Of a stretch of 49,186 bases of DNA, positions 1 through 8,730 are shown piece by piece; within the stretch, counting starts at the first letter, position 1; every line of letters starts with the position of its first letter. Source of the stretch: Agrococcus sp. GTDB taxonomy: Bacteria > Actinomycetota > Actinomycetes > Actinomycetales > Microbacteriaceae. The position numbers and the translations under genes were made by a program. Below the pieces are notes generated by a model that made no database searches, was not told where the DNA came from, and saw only the letters and a list, made by a program, of their open reading frames with translations. Location: positions 1 through 49,186 of the forward strand of contig JAPSJX010000005.1 of NCBI GenBank assembly GCA_031178105.1, written 5' to 3'.

Positions 1-2098
1 TGCCGAAGAAGCCGCCTCCGCCGCCGAAGTCGCCGCCGCCGCCGGAGAAGCCGCCGCCGAAGAAGCCGCCGCCTCCGCCGCCGAAGGAGCCGCCGCCGCC
101 GGAGAAGAGGTCGCCGAGGCCGCCGCCTCCTCCGCCGTCGCCGCCGCCGCCGCCGAACGGGTCGCTGTAGCCGCCGGCGTGCCCGCCGAAGCCCGGACCG
201 TTCAGCATGTCGCCGAGGATGTAGCCGAGCAGGCCACCGGTGAGCATGTCCTGCCCGCGTCCGCCGCCGCCCCGGCCGCCCAAGCCGCCGCGGTAGTAGG
301 GGTTCTGCGCCCGGCCGCCCCAGCCGCCGACGTCGCCGGAGGCATCCTGCATCGCCTGCTCGGCGTGCTGCGACGCGGCCTGCGCGTACTGCGACGCCGT
401 GGCGGGATCGACCTCGCGCAGGCGCAGGGCCTGCGCGAGCTCCTGCTGCGCCGTCGCGAGCAGCTGGCGCGCGTGCGGGCCCACGCCCATCCGACGGGTG
501 TGGATGTAGTCCTCGGCTCGGTCGATGTTCGCGCGGGCCGAGTCGATCCAGCGGTCGAGCCCGGCCTGCTGGCGCTGCAGCTGGGCGCCCCCCTCCCGCA
601 GCTGCGTCGTCGCCTCGTCGAGTCGCTGGTTGGCGCGCTGCAGGTTGCTCAGCACCGTCAGGGTGTCGGTCGGGCGCCGCTGCGCGACCCGCACCTGCTC
701 CTCGACGTGCTGGATCAGCGGCGCGAGGTCGATCGTGCTCGTGCTGCGCAGCGTCTTCGCGGCCGCGATGTCGCCGATGGAGTCCTGCACGAGCTCGTCG
801 AGCTGCCGGCGCGAGGTGTCGAGGTCGCGCTCCGCGCGCTCGACCGCCGCGAGCAGCCCCGACGCCTGCGCGAGCGCCGCCTCAGCCGCGTGCACCGCGA
901 GCGCGGCGTTCGAGCCGTTGCCCCGCTGGCTCGCGTCGCGACCGGCCGCGAGCGACTGGTCGATGTTGGGCAGCTGGCGCTCTGCGCCGGCGATGTTCTC
1001 GCGCACCGGGTCGATGGACGCGCCGGCGTGGATGTCGTCGAGGCGGTCCAGGATGCGTCGCGCGTTCGCGATCCGCCCGTCGAGCTGCCGGCGCGACTGC
1101 GCGAGCGACTCGAGCACCTGCGGGGCGGTGCGCTCGAGGTCTCGCAGCTGCTCGAACGAGGTCGCGTGGCTCGCGAGCTCGGTGCCCGCGCCGTGCGCGA
1201 TCTGCAGGATGCGGCTCGACCACTCGTGCCGCTCCTGGTCGGTGTCCGGGAAGGCGTCGTCGAGCTGCTGCTGCAGCGCGAACGCCTCGGTGAGGCCGGC
1301 CTTCGCCTTGTCGAGGGCCTCGCGGTACGGTCGCACGGCCTCCTCGCCGAACTGCGCGTTCGCGAAGGCGAGCTCCTGCTCGCTCTGCTGCACGGTGTCG
1401 TCGAGCTGCACGAGCGCGATGTCGGCGCGCTGCTTGAGCTCCTCGAGGCTCAGCTGCTGCTGCTTGCGCTCGGCGAGCTCGCCCTGCTTCTTGCGCCGGG
1501 ATCGCATGCCGCGCGTGACGAGCCACGCGCCGCCGCCGACGACCGCGGCGCCGCCGACGAGCAGCACGACCGGCCACGGGTCGATGTTCACCTCGGTGCC
1601 GCCGTTGCCGAGGCCCCCGCTCGCAGCTGCCTCGCCCACCGCGGTGCTGAACGCGGTGACCCCGCCCTCGAGGTCGCCGTTGTTGAGCGCCGGCAGCAGC
1701 TGCTGCTGCAGCAGCTGCTGGACGTCGGCCTCGCTGACCGCGTAGCCCTGGGGGTACCCGTAGCCGTACTGCCCGTCGTCCATCGCGATCGCCACGAGCA
1801 GGTCGTCCTGCTGCAGGTTGGAGGCCTCGGCGGCCTGCACGGACCAGTCGCCCTTGTCCATGCCGTCGAAGGAGCCCACGACCACGACGTACACGTCCGC
1901 AGGCGACGACGCGTTGTCCTCCTCGAGTGCCGCGGTCACCGACGCGTCATCACCGGCGTAGTCACCCGTCTCGTCGACGAACGGGTCCCCGCCGACGTCG
2001 ACCGGGTCCTCGGTCGCGAGCGCCCCGGCCGAGAGCCCCAGCAGGCCCGCGGCCCCCATCGCGACGACCGCGAACGGACGGACGATCCTGGCCTGCAT
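1..2098 (-). CDS. TPM-domain secreted/membrane protein with coiled coil and Gly-rich tail (3' end outside window)
   Basis: Reading leftward from an ATG at 2098, the frame stays open for 699 codons to the window edge, so the C-terminus is missing. The N-terminus is a signal peptide (MQARIVRPFAVVAMG..., then a Leu/Ala-rich core ending near ALA-TEDP). Residues of about 35-160 resemble the TPM (YgcG-type) domain, with VDETGDYAG and a DDLLVAIAMDDGQYGY stretch. One membrane helix follows near residues 172-193, then about 370 residues of Gln/Glu/Arg/Ala-rich probable coiled coil, then from about residue 600 a tail dominated by Gly with FFGGGG and FSGGGG units. A GGGAG sequence lies 5 bases before the ATG. 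TPM proteins are envelope-associated, some with phosphatase or photosystem-repair roles; the role here is unknown. The GCC/CGG-rich simple repeat at 1-170 is the coding of this tail. Confidence 0.85.
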   Translation of the reverse strand, partial: MQARIVRPFAVVAMGAAGLLGLSAGALATEDPVDVGGDPFVDETGDYAGDDASVTAALEEDNASSPADVYVVVVGSFDGMDKGDWSVQAAEASNLQQDDLLVAIAMDDGQYGYGYPQGYAVSEADVQQLLQQQLLPALNNGDLEGGVTAFSTAVGEAAASGGLGNGGTEVNIDPWPVVLLVGGAAVVGGGAWLVTRGMRSRRKKQGELAERKQQQLSLEELKQRADIALVQLDDTVQQSEQELAFANAQFGEEAVRPYREALDKAKAGLTEAFALQQQLDDAFPDTDQERHEWSSRILQIAHGAGTELASHATSFEQLRDLERTAPQVLESLAQSRRQLDGRIANARRILDRLDDIHAGASIDPVRENIAGAERQLPNIDQSLAAGRDASQRGNGSNAALAVHAAEAALAQASGLLAAVERAERDLDTSRRQLDELVQDSIGDIAAAKTLRSTSTIDLAPLIQHVEEQVRVAQRRPTDTLTVLSNLQRANQRLDEATTQLREGGAQLQRQQAGLDRWIDSARANIDRAEDYIHTRRMGVGPHARQLLATAQQELAQALRLREVDPATASQYAQAASQHAEQAMQDASGDVGGWGGRAQNPYYRGGLGGRGGGGRGQDMLTGGLLGYILGDMLNGPGFGGHAGGYSDPFGGGGGDGGGGGGLGDLFSGGGGSFGGGGGGFFGGGFSGGGGDFGGGGGFFG

Positions 2099-2145
2099 CT
2101 GCGCTCCCTGCTGACGGCACGTCTCGGAAGTGCCGACTCGGCGCG

Positions 2146-2151
2146 AGTCTA
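2146..2151 (-). promoter_or_regulatory. candidate -10 box of the TPM-domain gene
   Basis: TAGACT on the minus strand, about 48 bases upstream of the ATG at 2098, matches the TANNNT form seen before many genes in this window. No good -35 box is visible at the usual distance. Confidence 0.35.
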
Positions 2152-2202
2152 ACCAGCGGATGTGAGCGGGAGCCTGGGGGATGACCCCCGTGCCCGCCGC
2201 TG

Positions 2203-2901
2203 TCAGCGAACGGCCCAGGGGTCGCCGACGACGGCGATCCGCCGCCCCTCGAGCTCGACGAGCAGCAGTGGCGCGGGCGCGCTCGGCGCGTCGATCCCGC
2301 AGTCGATCGCAGGCGCGTCGAGCACGGCGCCGTCCCGGAGCACCCGCGTGCCCACGACCGCGTCCTCGTCGCTCCTGCCGACCGGCGGTGCGCCCTCGAG
2401 CGCTGCGGGATCGGGGGCCGCGACGATCGCCAGCACATCCCGATCGGCCGCGACCTGCGCGACGGCGACCCCCAGGATCTGCAGCGCGGTGCCGGCGCCG
2501 ACTCCACTGAGCTCGAGGTCGGCGACGCCGTCTGCCGGATCGTCGAGGAACGACGCCCGGATGCCCGTCTCGTCGACGATGGCGGGATAGCCGCACGCGA
2601 GGGCCGGGCTGTCGGGCTCGGAAACCCCTGCGGCATCCTCGCCCGACTCCTGCGCGGGTGCGCCGGCGTGCTCGGCACCCTGATCGGACACCGCGGCGCC
2701 GCCCGTCGGAGCGATCGGCGACAGCGCGGGGACGACGAAGGGCGCGACGATGAGCACGGCAGCCCCGGTGGTCGCCGCCGTCATCGCCGCCACCTTCGGC
2801 CGCCGCGTGCGTCGCGCGCCCGCGAGCACCGCCTGCACGTCGAGCCCCGCGCGAGGGCCGGGGACGTCCCGCAGGCGCCGCCGCAGCTCGTCGTCGCTCA
2901 T
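2203..2901 (-). CDS. Single-pass membrane protein coupled to sigma factor gene (possible anti-sigma partner)
   Basis: A 232-residue protein beginning MSDDELRRRLRDVPG. The ATG overlaps the stop of the upstream sigma-factor gene in an ATGA arrangement, so the two are translationally coupled. About 35 cytosolic residues with a basic end (ARRTRRPK) precede one membrane helix near 38-60; the rest is an outside domain rich in Ala, Asp and Gly with two Cys residues (ACGYPAI and IDCGID). I do not recognise the family. Position directly after an ECF-type sigma gene suggests an anti-sigma or sigma-regulated envelope protein, but the His/Cys zinc motif of classical ZAS anti-sigma factors is absent from its short cytosolic part. 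Confidence 0.75.
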   Translation of the reverse strand: MSDDELRRRLRDVPGPRAGLDVQAVLAGARRTRRPKVAAMTAATTGAAVLIVAPFVVPALSPIAPTGGAAVSDQGAEHAGAPAQESGEDAAGVSEPDSPALACGYPAIVDETGIRASFLDDPADGVADLELSGVGAGTALQILGVAVAQVAADRDVLAIVAAPDPAALEGAPPVGRSDEDAVVGTRVLRDGAVLDAPAIDCGIDAPSAPAPLLLVELEGRRIAVVGDPWAVR

Positions 2902-3464
2902 TGCCGACCCCCTGTCGTCCCGTCCCGACGGACCGGGCCGGCGGCGCCGCCCGCCTCGCGGGCTGCGCGCTCCTGCTCGCGCTCGAGCATCCCGCGCAGC
3001 TTGCCGAGCGCATCCGACACGTACCGCTTCACTGCGCCGGCCGAGATGCCCAGCTCGGAGGCGATCTGCTCGACGGTGCGGTCCTCGTCGTAGCGCAGCA
3101 CGATGCACGCGCGCTCGCGCGGCGAGAGCCGCTGCAGCCGGTGGGCCATGTCGAGGCGCTCGCCGGTCAGGGTCGCGCCGGAGTCGACGCGCTCGCGCTC
3201 GACGACGAGCGGGACGATGCGGCGCCAGCGCTGGCCGCGGCGGGCGCGGTCGAGGAAGCGGTTCGCGATCGCCCTGCGCACGTAGGCCTCGGCCTGCTCC
3301 ACCTCGAAGCCGTTGCGCAGGCGGCCGAACGTGGCCGTCAGGGCGTCCTGCACCATGTCGCGCGCCTCCTCCTCGTCGCCGCTCAAGAGCATCGCGTACC
3401 GCACGAGCGCATCGCCGCGGTGGGCGACGAGCTCCGCGCAGACCTGCTCCCACCTGGCTGCCAC
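2898..3464 (-). CDS. ECF-type RNA polymerase sigma factor
   Basis: A 188-residue protein starting at a GTG (3464) with GGAGGAG seven bases upstream. Region 2 is at about residues 12-80 (RYAMLLSGDEEEARDMVQDAL, then AYVRRAIANRFLDRAR) and region 4 at about 105-155 (LSPRERACIVLRYDEDRTVEQIASELGISAGAVKRYV), the classical helix-turn-helix that reads the -35 element. No region 1.1 or 3, so it belongs to group IV (SigE/ECF). The tail of about 25 residues is Arg/Gly-rich. It is followed with a 4-base overlap by a single-pass membrane protein gene, a common layout for a sigma factor and its membrane regulator. The stimulus is not evident from sequence. Confidence 0.93.
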   Translation of the reverse strand: MAARWEQVCAELVAHRGDALVRYAMLLSGDEEEARDMVQDALTATFGRLRNGFEVEQAEAYVRRAIANRFLDRARRGQRWRRIVPLVVERERVDSGATLTGERLDMAHRLQRLSPRERACIVLRYDEDRTVEQIASELGISAGAVKRYVSDALGKLRGMLEREQERAAREAGGAAGPVRRDGTTGGRQ

Positions 3465-3516
3465 GCGAGTCTCCTCCTGCTTCCTAGGACGAACGAGCGG
3501 CGCTCGGGGTTGGGGC

Positions 3517-4158
3517 TCAGTCGGCCGCGCGCATGCGCGCGGCGAGTCGGGGGTGGGATGCGTCGAGCTGCTCGATGACGCTCGCCCGGGTCTCGGGCGA
3601 CTTGTTCTGGCTCATCTTCGCCTTCGCGTCGAACGATCGGACGCGCAGGCGCAGCCCGACCGTGCCCATCGCCAGTCCGCGGTTGGCCTCGTCGTCGATG
3701 TCGAGCCGCACGCCGCCGCCGGGCACGTACGCCCGCTCGAAGTGCTCGACCAGGCGATGCAGCACGCGCAGGTTCTCGTCGGCGTCGAGCACCTCGACGT
3801 CGCACGTGAGCGTCGCCATCTCGAAGTTCCACGTCGGCACCTGGCCGCGGTCGTCGCCGAGGTACCAGCTGGGGGAGATGTAGCCGTGCTCGCCCTGCAC
3901 CACCACGAGCATCTGCGCCGGTCCCTGCTCGGACGAGCGCTCGGCGAGCAGGCCATGGCCGCGCGCATCCGCCCGTCCGAGGTGCGTCACGAGCGCGAGC
4001 GCGTCGTCCCCATCATCGCCCGGCGCGTCGACGAGCACGGGGGACGGCGAGGCGACCATGCCGGATGCCGGGTGCGACACCAGCAGCATCCACGGCGCGC
4101 GGGCGGCGAGCTCGCGCACCTCGTCGAGCCCGATGCGGTACTGCGGATTCGGCTGCAT
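3517..4158 (-). CDS. PaiB-like FMN-binding negative transcriptional regulator
   Basis: A 213-residue protein starting MQPNPQYRIGLDEV. I prefer this ATG over two upstream in-frame ATGs (4179, 4176) because GGAGG sits eight bases before it. The sequence follows the PaiB family: an N-terminal split-barrel start (PNPQYRI...LAARAPWMLLVSH), ALALVTHLGRAD, then SPSWY followed by PTWNFEMATLTCDVEV, and a C-terminal MSQNKSPETRASVIEQL stretch. PaiB proteins form flavin-binding split barrels; in Bacillus PaiB affects sporulation and degradative enzymes, but most homologues are uncharacterised. It is a single gene with no clear operon partner. Its last codons contain a 20-bp perfect palindrome (3524-3543). 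Confidence 0.88.
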   Translation of the reverse strand: MQPNPQYRIGLDEVRELAARAPWMLLVSHPASGMVASPSPVLVDAPGDDGDDALALVTHLGRADARGHGLLAERSSEQGPAQMLVVVQGEHGYISPSWYLGDDRGQVPTWNFEMATLTCDVEVLDADENLRVLHRLVEHFERAYVPGGGVRLDIDDEANRGLAMGTVGLRLRVRSFDAKAKMSQNKSPETRASVIEQLDASHPRLAARMRAAD

Positions 4159-4180
4159 GCCCCAATCCTCCGCCATCATG

Positions 4181-4243
4181 CGCCGAACTTCCCCGAACTG
4201 CGGGGTGTCGTCGCGAGAACCCGCAGTTCAGGGAAGCTCGGCG
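4181..4243. repeat. Dispersed palindrome, copy 1
   Basis: Left arm 4181-4204 and right arm 4220-4243 pair at 22 of 24 positions (arms begin CGCCGAACTTCCCC and end GGGAAGCTCGGCG); the two mismatches would form G-U pairs in RNA on one strand. The loop is about 15 bases. The same arms occur at 5041-5103 and, more diverged, at 40134-40196. Read in the direction of the adjacent upstream gene (DUF6270, minus strand), the first arm supplies that gene's last codons and its TGA stop. Confidence 0.85.
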
Positions 4244-4980
4244 TGAGGCGGCGGCGTGGACGTCACGCCGGCCAGCTTCTCCAGGAACTCCCGGTAGTAG
4301 CCCTCGACGTAGTGGAACGGCGAGACGCCCCACCGGTGCGCGGGGTCGGCGACCTGCAGCGCTTCGGACACCGTGATGAAGCGCTCCGGCGGGATGTCCT
4401 CGGCCATCCGCGCGTACGCGCGCGCGAACGACTGGCTCGAGCGCGCGATCACCTCGGGCTCCGTGGTGACTTGATCGGATCCCTGCACGCGCTGGACCCA
4501 CTCGGCCCGATGGACGATGAGCCTGTCCCGGATCTGGAGCCTGTCGAGCAGCTCCATGAAGGTCTGCCAGCCGGCCGTCCAGCGCTCGAAGTGCTCCTGG
4601 CTCGGGAACTTCGTCTGCCGGTACCGATCGGCGGGGAGGCCGAGCCGGGTGAACTCCTGGGACACCGTCGCGACACCGCCGTCCTCGAAGTCGGCGAGGG
4701 TCAGCCGCTCGTCGATGGGATCGTAGATCAGCCAGTCGAAGTGCTTCTTCGCCAGCCAGCGACGGCCTCGCTTCTCGACGTCTCCGGCCACCATGCGCCG
4801 CTGGAACGCGGAGGCGATGTTCGTGTACGGGGGCAGCTCGGCTCGGGTCGGGCGCCCGCAGAAGCTGGCGAGCGCACTGCGCGCCATGTACGTGCTCAGG
4901 ACCCACGACGGATCCGCGAACTCGAAGGCGTCTCGGGTGACGCAGCTTCCGAGGATCGCGATCCGAGCAGGTTGGGCCAT
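4228..4980 (-). CDS. DUF6270 domain-containing protein
   Basis: A 250-residue protein, MAQPARIAILGSCVTRDAFEF..., recognisable from the ILGSCVTRD start typical of DUF6270 proteins, whose fold appears SGNH/GDSL-like and which are often found near surface polysaccharide genes. Other conserved-looking stretches are RTELPPYTN-like (RAELPPYTNIAS), DWLIYDPIDERL and, near the C-terminus, WGVSPFHYVEGYYREFLE with a possible catalytic His. No signal peptide or membrane helix. The last codons (HAELP-stop) are encoded by a repeat arm, so the original C-terminus may have been replaced by the palindrome. A TACCAT box six bases before the ATG suggests a leaderless transcript. The function is not known; the family call is from memory of the motif. 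Confidence 0.8.
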   Translation of the reverse strand: MAQPARIAILGSCVTRDAFEFADPSWVLSTYMARSALASFCGRPTRAELPPYTNIASAFQRRMVAGDVEKRGRRWLAKKHFDWLIYDPIDERLTLADFEDGGVATVSQEFTRLGLPADRYRQTKFPSQEHFERWTAGWQTFMELLDRLQIRDRLIVHRAEWVQRVQGSDQVTTEPEVIARSSQSFARAYARMAEDIPPERFITVSEALQVADPAHRWGVSPFHYVEGYYREFLEKLAGVTSTPPPHAELP

Positions 4981-4986
4981 CCCCTC

Positions 4987-4992
4987 ATGGTA
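4987..4992 (-). promoter_or_regulatory. candidate -10 box, leaderless start of DUF6270 gene
   Basis: TACCAT on the minus strand ends six bases before the ATG at 4980, a distance that would place the transcription start on the A of the ATG. Confidence 0.45.
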
Positions 4993-5040
4993 GCCCGGGG
5001 CGCCGGCGGCGACCGGCGCGCCATGTCCTCCGCCGACATT

Positions 5041-5103
5041 CGCCGAGCTTCCCCGAACTGCGGGATTCTGGGCCCAGAACCCGCAGTTCAGGGAAGCTCG
5101 GCG
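5041..5103. repeat. Dispersed palindrome, copy 2
   Basis: Nearly perfect long hairpin: outer arms 5041-5064 and 5080-5103 pair at 23 of 24 positions, and the interior (ATTCTGGGCCCAGAA) continues the pairing with a single-base bulge, so almost the whole 63 bases fold. It starts 15 bases after the pckG stop and could act as its terminator. It matches copy 1 closely, including the CCCGCAGTTCAGGGAAGCTC right arm. Confidence 0.88.
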
Positions 5104-5117
5104 CACCGCGCTCGTGG

Positions 5118-6983
5118 TCAGGCGGCGACGGCCTGCTGCATGTGCTCGAGGCGCCACCGCACGTGGTTCAGCTGGCGCACGAGGCCGCTGGGCAGCGCGC
5201 GGCCGAACTGGCCGAAGAACGCCTCCACGTCGACGAGCTCCGTGAGCCACGCCTTCGCGTCGATCTCGAACAGCTCGTCCATGACCGCCGGGTCGATGTC
5301 GAGGCCCTCGAGGTTCAGCGCGCCGTCCGGCGGCATGACGCCGATCGCGGTGTCCACGCCCGGCGCGGTGCCGGCGACGCGGCCCGCGATCCACTCGAGC
5401 ACGCGAGCGTTCTCGCCGAAGCCGGGCCACAGGAACCCGCCCTCGTCGTCGCGGCGGAACCAGTTGACCGAGAAGATCTTCGGCGCGCCCCGGCCGAGCC
5501 GGTGGCCCATGTCGATCCAGTGCGTGAAGTAGCCGCCCATGTTGTAGCCGCAGAAGGGCAGCATCGCGAACGGGTCGCGGCGGATCTCGCCGACCGGGCC
5601 CTCCGCGGCGGCCGTCTGCTGGCTCGAGACGGTCGCGCCGACGTAGACGCCGTGCTCCCAGTCGCGGGCCTGCATGACGAGCGGCACCTGCGATGGACGC
5701 CGGCCGCCGAAGATGATCGCGTCGAGCGGCACGCCGGTCGGCGCATCCCAGTCGGGCGCGATCGACGGCGCCTGCTCGGCGCGCACGGTGAACCGGGCGT
5801 TGGGGTGCGCGGCCGGGCCGTTGGCCGGGTCGTAGGGGCGGCCCTGCCAGTCGATGAGGCCCTCGGGCGCCTCCTTCGTCATCCCCTCCCACCAGACATC
5901 GCCGTCGGCGGTGAGCGCCACGTTCGTGAAGATCGTGTCGTGGTCCATCATCGCCATGGCGGTGGCGTTCGTCTTGTCGCTCGTGCCCGGCGCGACCCCG
6001 AAGAAGCCGTTCTCGGGGTTGATCGCCCACAGCCGGCCGTCGGGTCCTGGCCGCATCCAGACGATGTCGTCGCCGAGCGTCTCGACGGTCCAGCCGGGGA
6101 TCGTCGGCTGGAGCATCGCGAGGTTCGTCTTGCCGCACGCCGAGGGGAAGGCGCCCGCGAGGTGCAACTGGCGGCCGTCCTCGTGCTTCATGCGCAGCAG
6201 CAGCATGTGCTCGGCGAGCCAGCCCTCGTCGCGCGCCTGCACCGACGCGATGCGGAGCGCGAAGCACTTCTTCGCCAGCAGCGCGTTGCCGCCGTAGGCG
6301 GAGCCGAACGACCAGATCTCGCGCGTCTCGGGGAAGTGCGAGATGTAGCGCGTGGCGTTGCAGGGCCAGGCGACGTCCTGCTCGCCCTCCGCGAGCGGCG
6401 CGCCGACCGAGTGCACGGCGGGCACCCAGTCGTCGGTGCCGTGCATCGCCTCGAGCGCGGCGGTGCCGACGCGCGTCATGAAGTGCATGGATGCGACGAC
6501 GTAGGGCGAGTCGGTCAGCTCGACGCCGAGCTTCGAGATCGGGCCGCCGACCGGGCCCATCGAGAAGGGGATGACGTACATCGTGCGGCCGCGCATGGCG
6601 CCGTCGAAGAGACCGCCGAGCACCTGGCGCATCGCCTGCGGGTCGCGCCAGTTGTTCGTGGGCCCGGCATCCTCGGCGTCCTCGGAGCAGATGAAGGTGC
6701 GGTCCTCCATCCGTGCCACGTCGCCGGGGTGCGAGCGGGCGAGGTAGCTGCCGGGCCGAGCCGGGACGGGCACGATCGTGCCGGCCTCGAGCATCACGTC
6801 GGTGACGCGCTGCAGCTCCTCCGCGGACCCGTCGCACCACACGATGTCGCGCGGCTCGAGCAGGTTGGCGACGCTGGCGACCCAGGCGACGACGGAGGGG
6901 TCGGCGCCCTCGGGCGCGTGCACGGCCTGCGTCCGCGTGGGCTTGGCGGCGGAGCGGGACGGGGCGGCGGGAAGGATCGTCAT
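5118..6983 (-). CDS. pckG: Phosphoenolpyruvate carboxykinase (GTP)
   Basis: A 621-residue cytosolic enzyme converting oxaloacetate and GTP to PEP, GDP and CO2, the first committed step of gluconeogenesis. Length and sequence fit the GTP-dependent family: [18 protein letters not shown] near the N-terminus, the substrate loop [17 protein letters not shown], the P-loop [44 protein letters not shown] and, near the end, [29 protein letters not shown]. The ATG at 6983 is followed by a basic Ala-rich start ([15 protein letters not shown]). A CACAAT box six bases before the ATG may be a leaderless promoter. The gene is divergent from a RamB-like regulator at 7218, which in corynebacteria controls acetate and gluconeogenic genes. 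Confidence 0.98.
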   Translation of the reverse strand: MTILPAAPSRSAAKPTRTQAVHAPEGADPSVVAWVASVANLLEPRDIVWCDGSAEELQRVTDVMLEAGTIVPVPARPGSYLARSHPGDVARMEDRTFICSEDAEDAGPTNNWRDPQAMRQVLGGLFDGAMRGRTMYVIPFSMGPVGGPISKLGVELTDSPYVVASMHFMTRVGTAALEAMHGTDDWVPAVHSVGAPLAEGEQDVAWPCNATRYISHFPETREIWSFGSAYGGNALLAKKCFALRIASVQARDEGWLAEHMLLLRMKHEDGRQLHLAGAFPSACGKTNLAMLQPTIPGWTVETLGDDIVWMRPGPDGRLWAINPENGFFGVAPGTSDKTNATAMAMMDHDTIFTNVALTADGDVWWEGMTKEAPEGLIDWQGRPYDPANGPAAHPNARFTVRAEQAPSIAPDWDAPTGVPLDAIIFGGRRPSQVPLVMQARDWEHGVYVGATVSSQQTAAAEGPVGEIRRDPFAMLPFCGYNMGGYFTHWIDMGHRLGRGAPKIFSVNWFRRDDEGGFLWPGFGENARVLEWIAGRVAGTAPGVDTAIGVMPPDGALNLEGLDIDPAVMDELFEIDAKAWLTELVDVEAFFGQFGRALPSGLVRQLNHVRWRLEHMQQAVAA

Positions 6984-6989
6984 GCTCCG

Positions 6990-6995
6990 ATTGTG
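6990..6995 (-). promoter_or_regulatory. candidate -10 box of pckG
   Basis: CACAAT on the minus strand, six bases before the pckG ATG. It departs from TANNNT only at the first base; weak on its own but at the same distance as better boxes in this window. Confidence 0.3.
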
Positions 6996-7205
6996 GGCGG
7001 GGACGCGCGCCGTGAGGTGACGCAGCGAGAGAAGATTCCGGGTTTCCTTCGTCTCCGTGAAGCGGATGCGGGGAGGCGACAAGCGGTGACCTCTCGACGC
7101 GGCGTGGGGCCGGCTCTCTGCGGCGGCACTTGCCCCTCGGATCGACGCTGCCAGCGGGTCGCGCGCCGACCGAGGCGCATGCAAGAAGGATTCGCAGAAG
7201 TTTCG

Positions 7206-7211
7206 TACACT
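7206..7211 (+). promoter_or_regulatory. candidate -10 box, leaderless start of RamB-like regulator
   Basis: TACACT ends six bases before the ATG at 7218. Just upstream (7191-7205) lies TTCGCAGAAGTTTCG, whose reverse complement resembles the AACTTTGCAAA part of corynebacterial RamB sites with an extra base, a possible autoregulatory site. Confidence 0.4.
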
Positions 7212-7217
7212 GGAGCC

Positions 7218-8651
7218 ATGGTCGACACCGCCATCCTGGGCCACCGCATCCGGCACTACCGCACCGCGGCGGAGCTGACGCTCGACGCGCTGGGCGAGCG
7301 CATCGGGCTCGCGGGCAGCCAGCTCTCGCTCATCGAGAACGGCCACCGCGAGCCGAAGCTGAGCCACCTCCAGGCGATCGCCGAGGCGCTCGGCGTCGGC
7401 ACGGCCCAGCTGCTCGACCCGGAGCCGCCGAGCGAGCGCTCGCGCATGGAGCTCGACCTGCAGCGCCTGCAGGAGGGCGCGAGCTACCGGCGCCTCGGTC
7501 TGCCGACCGTGCGCCCGACGCGCTCGATGGGCGACGACCTGCTCGCGGCGCTCGTCGGCCTGCACCGGGAGCTCGACCGCCGAGCGCGCGAGGCGATCGC
7601 CACCCCGGAGCAGGCGCGGCGCGACGCGACCGCGCTGCGTCACCGGATGCGGGAGCAGGCGAACGAGCTGCCCGAGATCGAGGACATGGCAGAGGAGCAG
7701 CTGCGCGCCGTCGGCTACGAGGGCGGCAGCCTCACGCACCGCACGGTCAGCGAGATGGCGGCGCGGCTCGGCTTCGAGCTCGTCTACGTCACCGACCTGC
7801 CGCACTCGACGCGCTCGGTCACCGACCTCGAGAACGGCCGCATCTACCTGCCGCCGGCGTCGATCCCCGGCGGGCACGGCCTCCGCTCGATGGCGCTGCA
7901 GGCGCTCGCGCACCGGCTCCTCGGTCATCGCGAGCCGCGGGACTACAGCGAGTTCCTGCAGCAGCGGCTCGAGATCAACTACTTCGCCGCCGCCACGCTC
8001 ATGCCCCGGTCCCACGCCGTCGACTACCTGCGGAAGGCCAAGAAGGAGCGGAACCTCGCGGTCGAGGACTTCCGCGACGCGTTCGGCGTGACGCACGAGA
8101 CCGCGGCCATGCGGTTCTCGAACCTCGCGACGACCCACCTCGACCTGCGCGTCCACTTCCTGCGGGTGCAGGAGGACGGCGCACTCTCGCGCGTGTACGA
8201 GAACGACGGCATCCCGATCCCGGTGGACGCGTCCGGCCACGCGGAGGGCCAGCTCGTCTGCCGCAAGTTCGCGGCCCGCACGGCGTTCGAGCGCACGTCG
8301 CGCACGACCGAGTTCTACCAGTACACCGACACCCCGAACGGGACGTACTGGTGCTCGACGCAGACCGGCGCCGGCGCCGACGGCGAGTTCTCGATCTCGT
8401 TCGGCGTGCGGTTCGACGACGCGAAGCACTTCCGCGGCGCGCAGACGGCGTTCCGCGAGGTGTCCACGTGTCCCGACGAGCGCTGCTGCGCGCGTCCCGA
8501 CGACGGGCTCGTCGAGCGCTGGCGCCGCAAGTCGTGGGCGTCGGCCCGGATGCACCAGCACACGCTCGCGCCGCTGCCGTCCGGCACCTACCCGGGCGTC
8601 GACGACGCCGAGCTCTACGGCTTCCTCGAGCGGCACGCGCCCGCGCTGTGA
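7218..8651 (+). CDS. RamB/ScfR-like XRE-family transcriptional regulator
   Basis: A 477-residue regulator. Residues of about 8-62 form an XRE helix-turn-helix ([52 protein letters not shown]). A middle ImmA/IrrE-type region (about 170-290) has the metalloprotease-like position degenerate (LAHRLLGH in place of an HExxH site), as in other short-chain fatty acid regulators. The C-terminal ScfR domain carries a Cys cluster ([14 protein letters not shown]) and the conserved-looking [17 protein letters not shown]. RamB and its relatives act as acetyl- or propionyl-CoA related switches for glyoxylate, methylcitrate and gluconeogenic genes. The divergent neighbour pckG is the natural target candidate; the ligand cannot be read from sequence. 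Confidence 0.9.
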   Translation: MVDTAILGHRIRHYRTAAELTLDALGERIGLAGSQLSLIENGHREPKLSHLQAIAEALGVGTAQLLDPEPPSERSRMELDLQRLQEGASYRRLGLPTVRPTRSMGDDLLAALVGLHRELDRRAREAIATPEQARRDATALRHRMREQANELPEIEDMAEEQLRAVGYEGGSLTHRTVSEMAARLGFELVYVTDLPHSTRSVTDLENGRIYLPPASIPGGHGLRSMALQALAHRLLGHREPRDYSEFLQQRLEINYFAAATLMPRSHAVDYLRKAKKERNLAVEDFRDAFGVTHETAAMRFSNLATTHLDLRVHFLRVQEDGALSRVYENDGIPIPVDASGHAEGQLVCRKFAARTAFERTSRTTEFYQYTDTPNGTYWCSTQTGAGADGEFSISFGVRFDDAKHFRGAQTAFREVSTCPDERCCARPDDGLVERWRRKSWASARMHQHTLAPLPSGTYPGVDDAELYGFLERHAPAL

Positions 8652-8671
8652 CCGCCGGCAGGCGCTGACCC

Positions 8672-8700
8672 TTGGCAGACACGCGAGCCGCCCGTAGCCT
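8672..8700 (+). promoter_or_regulatory. sigma-70-type promoter of the phosphatase-like gene
   Basis: TTGGCA (8672-8677), 17 bases, TAGCCT (8695-8700): the best complete promoter match in the window. A GAAGGAG ribosome binding site at 8719-8725 precedes the ATG at 8731, so this gene has a normal short leader. Confidence 0.6.
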
Positions 8701-8730
8701 GGCAGGGCCACGTCGACCGAAGGAGCCGAC

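Noticed and set aside
1-170. GCC/CGG-rich simple repeat at the left edge, suggestive of a tandem repeat array
   Set aside because: It is explained by Gly and Phe codons of the TPM protein's C-terminal tail on the minus strand.
3524-3543. Perfect 20-bp palindrome GCCGCGCGCATGCGCGCGGC
   Set aside because: It lies within the last codons of the PaiB-like gene and is easily produced by Ala/Arg codons; no second copy seen.
5142-8651. A 1169-codon plus-strand open frame
   Set aside because: Its first two thirds run antisense to pckG and are Arg/His/Ala-rich shadow translation; only the part from 7218 is a real gene (the RamB-like regulator).
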